Assembly (NCBI RefSeq): GCF_041912895.1
Contig: NZ_JAYSGI010000001.1
Span: 744,001-808,000, forward strand
DNA: 64,000 nucleotides
Direction: 5' to 3'
Source: Pelagerythrobacter sp041912895
GTDB lineage: Bacteria > Pseudomonadota > Alphaproteobacteria > Sphingomonadales > Sphingomonadaceae
The notes below the pieces were generated by a model. It searched no databases, was not told the origin of the DNA, and worked only from the letters and a program-made list of their open reading frames with translations. Shown here piece by piece: positions 44,946-52,857 of the stretch. Numbering within the stretch: the first letter of the stretch is position 1; each line of letters starts with the position of its first letter. The translations under genes and the position numbers were made by a program.

Positions 44946-45589
44946 TTCAAAGTCTCCAGAACCTGCCGCGTGCTCAGTACGACGCCGCTGCAATCGGCAA
45001 CCGCCCGCAGCGCCAGATCGTGCCACTCGCGCGAGAAATCGGCCAGCGCATCGGCGATGAAAAAGGGATGCACATCGCGCTGGAACGCCTCGTATGCGGT
45101 CGCCTGACAGCCGATGTGGGCATAGACGCCGCAGATCATCAACTGGTCCCGCCCGCGCGCGTGCACCAGGGTTTCCAGGTTGCTGCGCTGAAACGCGCTG
45201 TAGCGATGCTTGACCAGCACGATATCGTCAGGCCCAGGGGTCACCGCCGCGGCGACGGCCTCGTGTTCGGCAATGGCGCGCATTCCCGGCCCCCACAGAT
45301 CGCCCTGAAGCCCCCGGTCGCGCCGGTCCTGCGCGCCCTTCTGCGCGGTGTGGAACACCGGCACGCCCGCCGCGCGGCAGTGATCGAGCAGCGCGGCGAC
45401 ATTGGCCACCAGCGACTCAAGCGGCGCCTTGCCCGGTTCGAATGCGGCGAGGAAATAGTCCTGCATGTCGTGCACCAGCAGCGCGGCGCGCGACATATCG
45501 AGCGACCAGTCGGCGCGCGATGGCGGCAGGTCGGCCTCGCGCGGCAGGTCGTAGGGCGCGACGGTGGGCAGGCGGCGCGGCTCGCTCAC
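44942..45589 (-). CDS. entB: Isochorismatase (EntB lacking the carrier domain)
   Basis: A 215-residue cysteine-hydrolase-fold enzyme that removes pyruvate from isochorismate, giving 2,3-dihydro-2,3-dihydroxybenzoate. N-terminal YDLPREADLPPSRADW is typical of EntB/DhbB; ALLVHDMQDYF holds Asp41, KHRYSAFQRSNLE holds Lys127, and CGVYAHIGCQATAYEAFQRD is the substrate-pocket block. E. coli EntB is about 285 residues because an aryl carrier domain is fused; here that domain is the next gene. ATGA overlap on both sides. Confidence 0.94.
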   Translation of the reverse strand: MSEPRRLPTVAPYDLPREADLPPSRADWSLDMSRAALLVHDMQDYFLAAFEPGKAPLESLVANVAALLDHCRAAGVPVFHTAQKGAQDRRDRGLQGDLWGPGMRAIAEHEAVAAAVTPGPDDIVLVKHRYSAFQRSNLETLVHARGRDQLMICGVYAHIGCQATAYEAFQRDVHPFFIADALADFSREWHDLALRAVADCSGVVLSTRQVLETLK

Positions 45590-47214
45590 GCACTGGCGCC
45601 TTCCGCCAGCAACCGCTCACGAAGCTGCGCGCGCAGTTCCTTACGGCTGATCTTGCCGACCGCCGTGGTGGCGAAGCTCTCGACGAAGACGATCTGGTCC
45701 GGCACCTTGAACGCAGCGATGTCGCGCCCGCGCATCCACGCCTTGATCTCGCCGGGCGCGGGCGGCACGCCATCGGGGACGACGAAGGCGCAGATGCGTT
45801 CGCCGAGGAAACGGTCGGGCAGCGAGACAACTGCCGCGTCGAACACGTTTTCGTGCGCGAGCAGGTGATCCTCGACTTCCTCGGCGGAAATCTTTTCGCC
45901 CGCGCGGTTGATGTGATCGGTCGCCCGGCCCTGCACCACCAGATTGCCGCCGTGGACGCGCTTCACCACGTCGCCGGTGCGGTAGAAACCGTCGTCGGTA
46001 AAGGCGCGCGCGTTGGCCGCCGGATCGTCGTGATAGGCGCGGATCGTGTAGGGGCCACGGGTGAGCAGGTTGCCCGGTTCGCCGTCTGCCACCGGCTCTC
46101 CAGCATCGTCGACGATCAGCACTTCGTCGTCGGGCGAAATCGGGCGGCCCTGCGTTTCCACGATCACGTCTTCGGGGTCGTCGAGCCGGGTGTAGTTGAC
46201 CAGCCCTTCCGCCATGCCGAACACCTGTTGCAGGGTGCAGCCGAGTTCGGGCCGTACCCGCCGGGCCGCCTCGGGCATGAACTTGGCGCCACCCGCTTGC
46301 AGCACCTCCAGACTGGAGATGTCGTGCGGCGTCTTCGCGGCGGCGCGCAGCCACAGCAGCGCGAGCGGAGGAACGAGGCCGGTGATCGTCACGCCTTCGC
46401 GCGCGATCAACGGAAAGGCGACTTCGGGCGCAGGGTTCGTCGCCATGACGACGGTCGCCCCGGCACGGATCGCGCCGAAGATACCGGGCGAACTCATCGG
46501 GAAATTGTGCGCCACAGGCAGCGCCGCGAGGTAGACGCTGTCGGCTATCATCCTGCAGATCGCGTTGCTCGCGCGGATCGAATAGAGATAGTCGTCGTGC
46601 GTGCGCGGGATCAGCTTGGAAAGCCCGGTGCTGCCGCCGGAAATCTGCACCAGCGCGACGTCGCTTGACGATACCTTCGGACGGGTCGGCGGCTCGGCAC
46701 CGTTGCCGAAGTCGGCGAAGGCGACGTGGCGGCCGGGATCGCCGACCACCACCGCGTGGCGAACCGCCGGCACTTCCACCATCACCTGATCGGCGAGCGC
46801 GCGATAGTCGAACCCATCGTGCCGGGCGGCCACCACGATCGCCTTGGCTTCGGACTTGCGCGCGAAATGCGCGACCTCGGTCAGCCGGTGCGCGGGCAGC
46901 GCGAAAACCGGGATCATCCCGGCGCGAAACAGGCCGAACACCACCGAGAGGAATTCCGCCACGTTGGGCAGTTGCACCAGCACCCGCGCGCCGGGTTTAA
47001 AACCGAGAGCGAGAAATCCGGCAGCGGCGACCTCCGCCCGTTCGGCCAATTGGGTATAGCTCCAGCGCCGCTCGCCGCAGACGACCGCGGTGCGCTCGCC
47101 GTGGCTGTCGGCCATGCGGGCGGGCAGGTCGGCGAATGTCTCACCGGTCCAGTATCCGGCGTCGCGGTAGCGCGCGGCGAACGGTTGGGGCCAGTGCTGG
47201 GCGAGCGGTTTCAT
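45586..47214 (-). CDS. entE: (2,3-dihydroxybenzoyl)adenylate synthase
   Basis: A 542-residue stand-alone adenylation enzyme (EntE/DhbE/VibE) that activates DHB and loads it on the aryl carrier protein. Phosphate loop ISGGSTGLSK at 191-200; AHNFPMSSPG with Asn237, equivalent to the Asn contacting the 2-hydroxyl in DhbE; QVFGMAEGLVNYTRLDD (A5), YRTGDVV (A7) and the catalytic Lys521 of GKISRKEL. Length matches E. coli EntE (536). It directly abuts entC (stop and ATG adjacent) and overlaps entB by four bases. Confidence 0.96.
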   Translation of the reverse strand: MKPLAQHWPQPFAARYRDAGYWTGETFADLPARMADSHGERTAVVCGERRWSYTQLAERAEVAAAGFLALGFKPGARVLVQLPNVAEFLSVVFGLFRAGMIPVFALPAHRLTEVAHFARKSEAKAIVVAARHDGFDYRALADQVMVEVPAVRHAVVVGDPGRHVAFADFGNGAEPPTRPKVSSSDVALVQISGGSTGLSKLIPRTHDDYLYSIRASNAICRMIADSVYLAALPVAHNFPMSSPGIFGAIRAGATVVMATNPAPEVAFPLIAREGVTITGLVPPLALLWLRAAAKTPHDISSLEVLQAGGAKFMPEAARRVRPELGCTLQQVFGMAEGLVNYTRLDDPEDVIVETQGRPISPDDEVLIVDDAGEPVADGEPGNLLTRGPYTIRAYHDDPAANARAFTDDGFYRTGDVVKRVHGGNLVVQGRATDHINRAGEKISAEEVEDHLLAHENVFDAAVVSLPDRFLGERICAFVVPDGVPPAPGEIKAWMRGRDIAAFKVPDQIVFVESFATTAVGKISRKELRAQLRERLLAEGASA

Positions 47215-48348
47215 CTACGAGGCTTTCGCGCGGCGCGGCGCGTCCTGGCTTCCGAGAGCGCGCAGCATGGCACGGAATTTCGCCGCCGTCTCGTGCACCT
47301 CGCTTTCGGGCACCGAACCTTCGACGATGCCCGCCCCCGCGTGCAGCGTGATGCGCGATCCTCCGACCTGCGCGCACCGGAGGGCGACGTGCCATTCACC
47401 GTCGCCGCGCTCGTCGACGTGGCCGACCGCGCCCGCATAGAACCCGCGGTCGTGCGGCTCCAGTTCGCGGATCGCTTCCAGCGCGGCCTCGCGCGGATGG
47501 CCGCCGACCGCGGGTGTCGGGTGGAGCATGGCGGCAAGCGCGACCGCCGAGGGGGCGTCTTGCTTCAGCGTGCCCTCGATCCGCGTGCCGAGGTGCCACA
47601 TCGTCATGGTGGAGCGCAGGCCCATGCCACCCGGCGTGCGCAGGTCGCTGCACAGCGGAGCGAGCAGGTCGAGGATGTATTCGACCGTGATGCGGTGCTC
47701 GCGCCGGTCCTTGTCCGAGGCCAGAAGCGCCGCGGCGCGTTCGCGGTCCTGCACCGGATCGCGCCCGCGCGGCAGCGAGCCGGCCAGCGGCTCGGAGACC
47801 ACCCGGTCGCCGTCGCGCGATACCAGCAGTTCCGGCGTCGCGCCCATCAGCAGGTGGTCGTCGCCGGTTCCGGCGGGGTCGAGATCGACGCGGTAGGTCG
47901 TGACATCCGGGTCGGCCGAAAGGACGGAAAGAAGGCGATCATAGTCCGGCCGGTCAGCATGTTCGAGCACCACGCGCCGTGACAGCACGACCTTGCGCAG
48001 CGGCGCTTGGTCCGGCGCGCCGATCATGTGCAGTGCACGGGAGACCATGACGGCGTATTCAGGCGCCGCGGGAACCTCACACATATCTTTCTGGTCAAAA
48101 GGCCCGGCACCGGCCACCGCGTCGGGCGCTGTAAAACGGGCCGAGCGCAGGGATGCCGGCTGGTAGAGCAGTTCCTCCCCCTGCGGATCGAACGGCAGTG
48201 CGCCGACGAGGATGCGGGGCTCTTCGGCAGCCATCTGCGCGAACACACTGCGCAAGCGGCTTTCGAGATCGCCGCGCGCACCGGGCGGAACCAGACGCAG
48301 GAGGCCCAACGCGCGCAATTCTTTGCCGTCACGCCGCAGAATGAACAC
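47215..48348 (-). CDS. entC: Isochorismate synthase
   Basis: A 377-residue chorismate-utilising enzyme converting chorismate to isochorismate, first committed step to DHB. Signatures: LRKVVLSRRV with the general-base Lys119, GATPELLVSRDGDRVVSEPLAGSLPRG, DRREHRITVEYILD, MLHPTPAVGGHPR and RGFYAGAVGHVDERGDGEW, all as in EntC/DhbC. A GTG start is used, behind a GGGG-rich leader; no ATG is available nearby. First gene of the operon; the palindrome at 48395 lies 46 bases upstream. Confidence 0.94.
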   Translation of the reverse strand: MFILRRDGKELRALGLLRLVPPGARGDLESRLRSVFAQMAAEEPRILVGALPFDPQGEELLYQPASLRSARFTAPDAVAGAGPFDQKDMCEVPAAPEYAVMVSRALHMIGAPDQAPLRKVVLSRRVVLEHADRPDYDRLLSVLSADPDVTTYRVDLDPAGTGDDHLLMGATPELLVSRDGDRVVSEPLAGSLPRGRDPVQDRERAAALLASDKDRREHRITVEYILDLLAPLCSDLRTPGGMGLRSTMTMWHLGTRIEGTLKQDAPSAVALAAMLHPTPAVGGHPREAALEAIRELEPHDRGFYAGAVGHVDERGDGEWHVALRCAQVGGSRITLHAGAGIVEGSVPESEVHETAAKFRAMLRALGSQDAPRRAKAS

Positions 48349-48394
48349 TGTAAAAAGCCCCTTCGATGAGCGCGAGAAGCGACACGATATAGCG

Positions 48395-48407
48395 ATTGCC
48401 TCGCAAT
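48395..48407. promoter_or_regulatory. Candidate iron-responsive operator between entC and exporter
   Basis: ATTGCCTCGCAAT is a perfect 5-3-5 palindrome in the 137-base gap between divergent entC and the MFS exporter. The same ATTG-N5-CAAT spacing recurs before the FepA-like receptor gene. A Fur-type regulator is the likely ligand; inferred from position and recurrence. Confidence 0.5.
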
Positions 48408-48485
48408 AGCGATCCTGTGTTCCTTTGTCGGGTTCGATGGTCTATTGCAACGGCAAGATGGCAGAAAATTACAAAACGATGCAAG

Positions 48486-49694
48486 ATGGATAGGGCCGGA
48501 GCCGACACCGGCCATGGCAAGAGCGGCCCGGCCCTGTCCCTCGCGCCGCTCATGCTGGCCGCCTTTACCGGATCGATGGCGATGATGGCGTTCGTCGCCG
48601 TTGCCGGGCCGCTGGCGCACATCCTTTCGCTGGCGCCATGGCATCTCGGCTCCGCGATGGCGATAGCAGGGGTCGCGTGGATCCTGATGTCGCGCGTCTG
48701 GGGCGTCAGGAGCGACCGGGTGGGCAGGCGGCCCGTGCTGCTCCTCAGTCTCGGCGGCTTCGCCTTGGCCTACCTGTCGCTGGCCCTGTTCGTCGATGCG
48801 GCGCGGCAGTTCGCCTTCCCTGCGATGCTGTCCTTCGCCGGACTGGTCGTGGGCCGAGCAGTCATGGGCACGTTCTACGCCGCCGTGCCGGTGGTCGCCG
48901 CCGCCGTGGTGGCCGATACCGTCGCACCGGCGCGACGTGCGAAGAGCATGGCCGCGATCGGGGCGGCGAGTTCGGCGGGCATGGTCGTCGGCCCGGGACT
49001 TGCCGGATTGATGGGCGAATGGAGCCTCGTGCTGCCGCTCTATATCACCGCGCTCTTGCCGATCGCCGCGCTGGTGCTGCTGTGGTCCCGCCTGCCGGGC
49101 GACCCGCCGGTGGTGCGAGCACCCAAGCCCGCGCCCCGGCTTTCCGACCGCCGCCTGCACCCCGCCATGGCGTTCGGTTTCGCCGCCGCCTTCTGTGTCG
49201 CAATCGCGCAGATCGTGATCGGGTTTTACGTGATCGATCGCCTCGCGCTCGATCCCTTCGCCGCCGCCGAGGTGGCGGGGGGCGCTCTGGCGATCGTCGG
49301 CGTCGCGCTGGTCGCGACGCAGACGTCGATCCAGAAGGTGGACTGGCCGCCCATCAGGCTGATCGCGATCGGTTCGCTCGTCGCGGCAGCGGGTTTTGCC
49401 GTCACCGCCCTGGCGGCGAGCGTGCCGCTGGTGTGGGCGGGATACGCCGTCGTCGCATGCGGGATGGGCATGATCTATCCCGCAGTTCCGGCGCTCGCCG
49501 CGAACTGCGTGGAGGCGGGGGAGCAGGGCGCGGCCGCCGGATCGGTGGCGATGGCGCAGGGCATGGGCGTAGTGATCGGGCCGCTGGTCGGCACGGCCGC
49601 CTATGCGGTCTTCCCGGCGCTGCCCTACGCACTCTGCGCGGCGGGCCTTGCCGTCGCCGCGATCGGTGCGCGCGCCGGATTCAAGCGGGCATAG
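48486..49694 (+). CDS. MFS transporter, probable siderophore exporter
   Basis: A 402-residue major facilitator protein with about twelve hydrophobic helices. The inter-helix motif A is seen as SRVWGVRSDRVGRRPVLL and a weaker copy in the second half; motif C-like GAASSAGMVVGPGLAGLMG is in helix 5. I start at the ATG (MDRAGADTGHGKSG) because the upstream open frame has no plausible membrane or coding signal. Divergent placement from entC across a shared operator suggests a role like EntS, exporting the newly made catecholate; sequence relation to EntS is not proven. Confidence 0.85.
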   Translation: MDRAGADTGHGKSGPALSLAPLMLAAFTGSMAMMAFVAVAGPLAHILSLAPWHLGSAMAIAGVAWILMSRVWGVRSDRVGRRPVLLLSLGGFALAYLSLALFVDAARQFAFPAMLSFAGLVVGRAVMGTFYAAVPVVAAAVVADTVAPARRAKSMAAIGAASSAGMVVGPGLAGLMGEWSLVLPLYITALLPIAALVLLWSRLPGDPPVVRAPKPAPRLSDRRLHPAMAFGFAAAFCVAIAQIVIGFYVIDRLALDPFAAAEVAGGALAIVGVALVATQTSIQKVDWPPIRLIAIGSLVAAAGFAVTALAASVPLVWAGYAVVACGMGMIYPAVPALAANCVEAGEQGAAAGSVAMAQGMGVVIGPLVGTAAYAVFPALPYALCAAGLAVAAIGARAGFKRA

Positions 49695-49748
49695 AAAGCC
49701 CCGCACCCCGGTTCACTCGGCGTGGGGGGCGGGGTCGGGCTTGCCGGA

Positions 49749-51998
49749 TCAGAAGCGCATATTCGTTTGGACGAAGAACGCTCGGCCGGGTTCGTTGTAG
49801 TTGTTCGCGCCCGCGCCATTGTTCGAACTGGCGCGGAACAGCCGTTCGTCGAACAGGTTGTTGACCCCCATGCTGAACCGCAGCGCTTCGGTAGCCTCGA
49901 AGATCAGGTTCGCGGATACGAGGTTGTAGGGGTCGCGCGGGAGCAACTGCTCGTCGCTCGGTTCGTCGCCGCTGTAGAGGATCGCGTTGGGCGTCTGCTT
50001 GCCGTAGCGGGTGAAGGTGCCGATGAACTTGATGTCGTCGGTGATCTCCCAGTCCAGCGTCGAGTTGATCGTGTATTCGGGAATGACCGACAGCAGCCGG
50101 CCCGTCTCGCGGTCCTCGTTGCGGATCATGTAGGTGACGTTGGTGCTGAGCACGAGATTGCGCGCGAACGGGATCAGCACGTTGCCCTCCAGCCCTTCGA
50201 CGATCGCCTTGCCGGTGTTGTACCACTGGAAGATTCGCGCCGGGCTGCCGTTGTAGGGCGCGGTGCCGATCGGAACGTTGTTGGCGATGATCTTCTGGTC
50301 GTAGTCGTTGCGGAAATAGGTCGCGCTGAAGTTCCACCCGCCGGGGCGGAAGGCGATGCCGACTTCCTTGTTGACGCTGGTTTCCGGCTCCAGGTTCTCG
50401 TCGCCCTGGATGAAGCAGCCACCGCCAAGGCTCGGGAAGTTGTCCGGGCAGCCGTTGCCACGGGTGTAGTAGAGATAGTTCGGGTTCGACTGGTAGAGGT
50501 TCGGCGCCTTGAACGCCTTGGCGATCCCGCCCTTGATGACGACTGTGGGCGTCACCTGATACGATGCGGAGAAGCTGGGCGACCAGTTGCTGCCGAAGGT
50601 GGAGTGATGGTCGAACCGCACGCCCGGCGTCAGCGTCAACCGGCCCAGCACGACGTTGTCTTCCACATAGGCCGCGACCGTGTCCGCATCGGATTCGGTA
50701 TCGCGCATGTCGGGGTTGTCGATGCCGGGCAGGTCGATACCCTGGCTGTTCGACACGGCGTAGGGATCGTCGAGGTATTCGTAGCGATATTCGACGCCGA
50801 ACGTCATCACGTGCTGCGCCGCTCCGGTCGCGAACGGCACGTCCAGCGTGCCTTGCGTGAACCAGTTGCGCAGGGTCGAGGTGGAGAATTCGGTTTCGGT
50901 GTTGATCGTGCCTTCGCCGCCGCCGGCGAGGCCTTCGTTCAGGCGGCGGTTCTTCGTTTCCTCGAATTGCACCAGTGCTTCGAACTCGCCGAAATCGAAA
51001 TTGCCGCGATATCCGCCGCTGCCGGTGTAGCGCTTGAGGACGTTCGTTTCCTCGCCGATCAGCGCTTCGGTGATCGGGCTCGATGCACCGCTGCCGAGGC
51101 GGTATTCACCGGAGTACTCGCTGCCCTGACGGCTGAATCCGCCTTCGATATCGAAGCGGTGGACCTCGTTCGGCTCCCACCTGAGCAGGCCGTTGATGTC
51201 CTTGTTCTCGACCCCTTCCCTGCCGCCGGGCGGAACCAGCCCGTCCTCGATATCGGCCGCCTCGGCGTTGATGAACGGATCGTCGGCGGTCGTCTTGCTG
51301 TAATTGCCGAAGACCCTGAAGCCGAGCCCAGTGGCGATCGGCCCGGCGACCGAAAAGTTGGCCCGCTTCGTATTGCTCTCGCGCGTGTCCTCGGGGACCA
51401 GCACGAACCCACTGACCGAACCGCGAAATTCGTCTGCCGGGCTCTTGGTGATGATGTTGATGACGCCGCCGGCCGCCCCCGAGCCGTAGCGGGCCGCAGC
51501 CGGGCCGCGCAGAATCTCGATCCGCTCGACCTCTTCGGCCGGCACCCAGTTGGTGTCGCCGCGCGAATTGCGCTCGCCGTCGCGGCCCATGCGCACCGAA
51601 TTGCGCGACGACACGGGTTTGCCGTCGACCAGGATCAGCGTGTTTTCCGGGCCCATGCCGCGAATATCGATCTGGCGGTTGTTACCGTAGGTACCGGCCG
51701 AGCCCGCGCCGGTAAGGTTGATGCCCGGCTGCCGGCGGATGATGTCCGCCAGATCGTTCACGGGCGGCTGCTCGGCAAGCATTTCGGAGGAGATCGTGGT
51801 CGAGCCTAACGCCTGAACGGCCTGGCGTTCGGCGGTCACCACGATCTGGCCGTCGTCGGCGCGAACCGTATCGCCGACCGCGACCTGATCGTCTTCGATC
51901 TCTGCGGGCGGAGTGCCCTCATCCTGCGCGATCGCCGGAGTGGCTTGCGCGATGGCGAGTATCGAAACGCCGTAAAATGCTGCAAATGCTGATTTCAT
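49749..51998 (-). CDS. fepA: FepA-like TonB-dependent catecholate siderophore receptor
   Basis: A 749-residue outer-membrane receptor (E. coli FepA precursor 746). Signal peptide ends ATPAIAQDEG; TonB box region QIVVTAERQ; plug contains NLTGAGSAGTYGNNRQIDIRG, VDGKPVSSRNSVRMGRDGER, SRGDTNWVPAEEVERIEILRG and GPAAARYGSGAAGGVINIITK, which follow the FepA/PfeA/BfeA pattern closely. The barrel ends FVQTNMRF with terminal Phe. The ATG has AGGAT upstream. It should import the ferric form of the siderophore made by the adjacent operon. Confidence 0.93.
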   Translation of the reverse strand: MKSAFAAFYGVSILAIAQATPAIAQDEGTPPAEIEDDQVAVGDTVRADDGQIVVTAERQAVQALGSTTISSEMLAEQPPVNDLADIIRRQPGINLTGAGSAGTYGNNRQIDIRGMGPENTLILVDGKPVSSRNSVRMGRDGERNSRGDTNWVPAEEVERIEILRGPAAARYGSGAAGGVINIITKSPADEFRGSVSGFVLVPEDTRESNTKRANFSVAGPIATGLGFRVFGNYSKTTADDPFINAEAADIEDGLVPPGGREGVENKDINGLLRWEPNEVHRFDIEGGFSRQGSEYSGEYRLGSGASSPITEALIGEETNVLKRYTGSGGYRGNFDFGEFEALVQFEETKNRRLNEGLAGGGEGTINTETEFSTSTLRNWFTQGTLDVPFATGAAQHVMTFGVEYRYEYLDDPYAVSNSQGIDLPGIDNPDMRDTESDADTVAAYVEDNVVLGRLTLTPGVRFDHHSTFGSNWSPSFSASYQVTPTVVIKGGIAKAFKAPNLYQSNPNYLYYTRGNGCPDNFPSLGGGCFIQGDENLEPETSVNKEVGIAFRPGGWNFSATYFRNDYDQKIIANNVPIGTAPYNGSPARIFQWYNTGKAIVEGLEGNVLIPFARNLVLSTNVTYMIRNEDRETGRLLSVIPEYTINSTLDWEITDDIKFIGTFTRYGKQTPNAILYSGDEPSDEQLLPRDPYNLVSANLIFEATEALRFSMGVNNLFDERLFRASSNNGAGANNYNEPGRAFFVQTNMRF

Positions 51999-52035
51999 TA
52001 TCCTGCCCTGTTTCGCCGGATTGCAAATAGCGGCT

Positions 52036-52048
52036 ATTGAGAAGCAAT
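52036..52048. promoter_or_regulatory. Candidate iron-responsive operator upstream of fepA
   Basis: ATTGAGAAGCAAT, 37 bases before the receptor ATG, repeats the ATTG-N5-CAAT form seen before entC, and is followed by further TTGC/GCAA half-sites to about 52080. The remainder of the 334-base gap up to the H-NOX gene shows no gene; it must also hold the H-NOX promoter. Confidence 0.5.
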
Positions 52049-52332
52049 CGCAGTTGCTCCTAGGCAAGTGATTGCCATTTGCAACCCGAAATTTCCGCGT
52101 GTCCCTCTCAGACGGGAAATCGGAACCTCCGGTTCGGCGAATCTGGCGATCACTCAATGACAAGGGCTGTTGGTGCGGCCTGGCGAAAATCCGGTTCGGC
52201 GAGGGTTTATGCGGGCGGGTCAATTCGCCTGCCGGTTCCGCGGTGAGAAGCTCGCCCGAAGCCGCGACATCGTTAGCATATCGCTAACCTCGACTCCGTA
52301 TTCAGGCCCGGCGAGCCAAGGGGAGCACCGGC

Positions 52333-52857
52333 GTGAAGGGCGTGATTTTCAACCTGCTGGAACGGGTCGTAACCGACGAATTCGGCGCCGATATCTGGGA
52401 CGACCTGATCGACGAAGCCGGGGTAAGCGGCGCGTACAGCTCGCTCGGCAACTATGCCGACGAAGATATCGAGGCGCTGGTCGCCGCCGCCGCAGCGAAG
52501 ACCGGACAGACACGCGCGCAAGTGCTCCACTGGTTCGGCGTGCACGCCATGCCGCTGCTGCGCGAGCTCTACCCTTCGCTGTTCGATCCGCACGCCACTT
52601 CGCAGGATTTCGTGCTCTCGGTGAACGAGATGATCCATCCCGAAGTGCGCAAGCTCTACCCTGATGCGGTGTGCCCGTTCTTCCACGTGCGCCGCAACGG
52701 CGACAACGCGGTGAGCCTGCAATACGAATCGCAGCGCGACATGATCGATCTCGCCCACGGCTTTCTCGACGGCGCGGCGGTGGTCTACGGCGACAAGGTC
52801 GCGGTCGAGAAGCCGGGCGGCGCATCGGATCGGCTCGACGCGAGCTGGACGCGATGA
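52333..52857 (+). CDS. H-NOX heme nitric-oxide sensor
   Basis: A 174-residue heme-NO-binding domain protein. Canonical positions are all conserved: proximal heme ligand His102 (EMIHPEVRKLYP), Pro115, and the propionate-binding Y-x-S-x-R as Tyr131-Ser133-Arg135 (YESQR). Residue 140 is Leu, not the distal Tyr of oxygen-binding H-NOX, predicting selectivity for NO. GTG start with GGGGAG upstream. The stop overlaps the start of the GGDEF-EAL gene (ATGA), so the sensor and enzyme are made together. Confidence 0.95.
   Translation: MKGVIFNLLERVVTDEFGADIWDDLIDEAGVSGAYSSLGNYADEDIEALVAAAAAKTGQTRAQVLHWFGVHAMPLLRELYPSLFDPHATSQDFVLSVNEMIHPEVRKLYPDAVCPFFHVRRNGDNAVSLQYESQRDMIDLAHGFLDGAAVVYGDKVAVEKPGGASDRLDASWTR

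Noticed and set aside
31872..52000. Horizontally acquired island
   Set aside because: No integrase, transposase, tRNA-end insertion, direct repeats or clear base-composition break was visible; transfer cannot be claimed from sequence reading alone.
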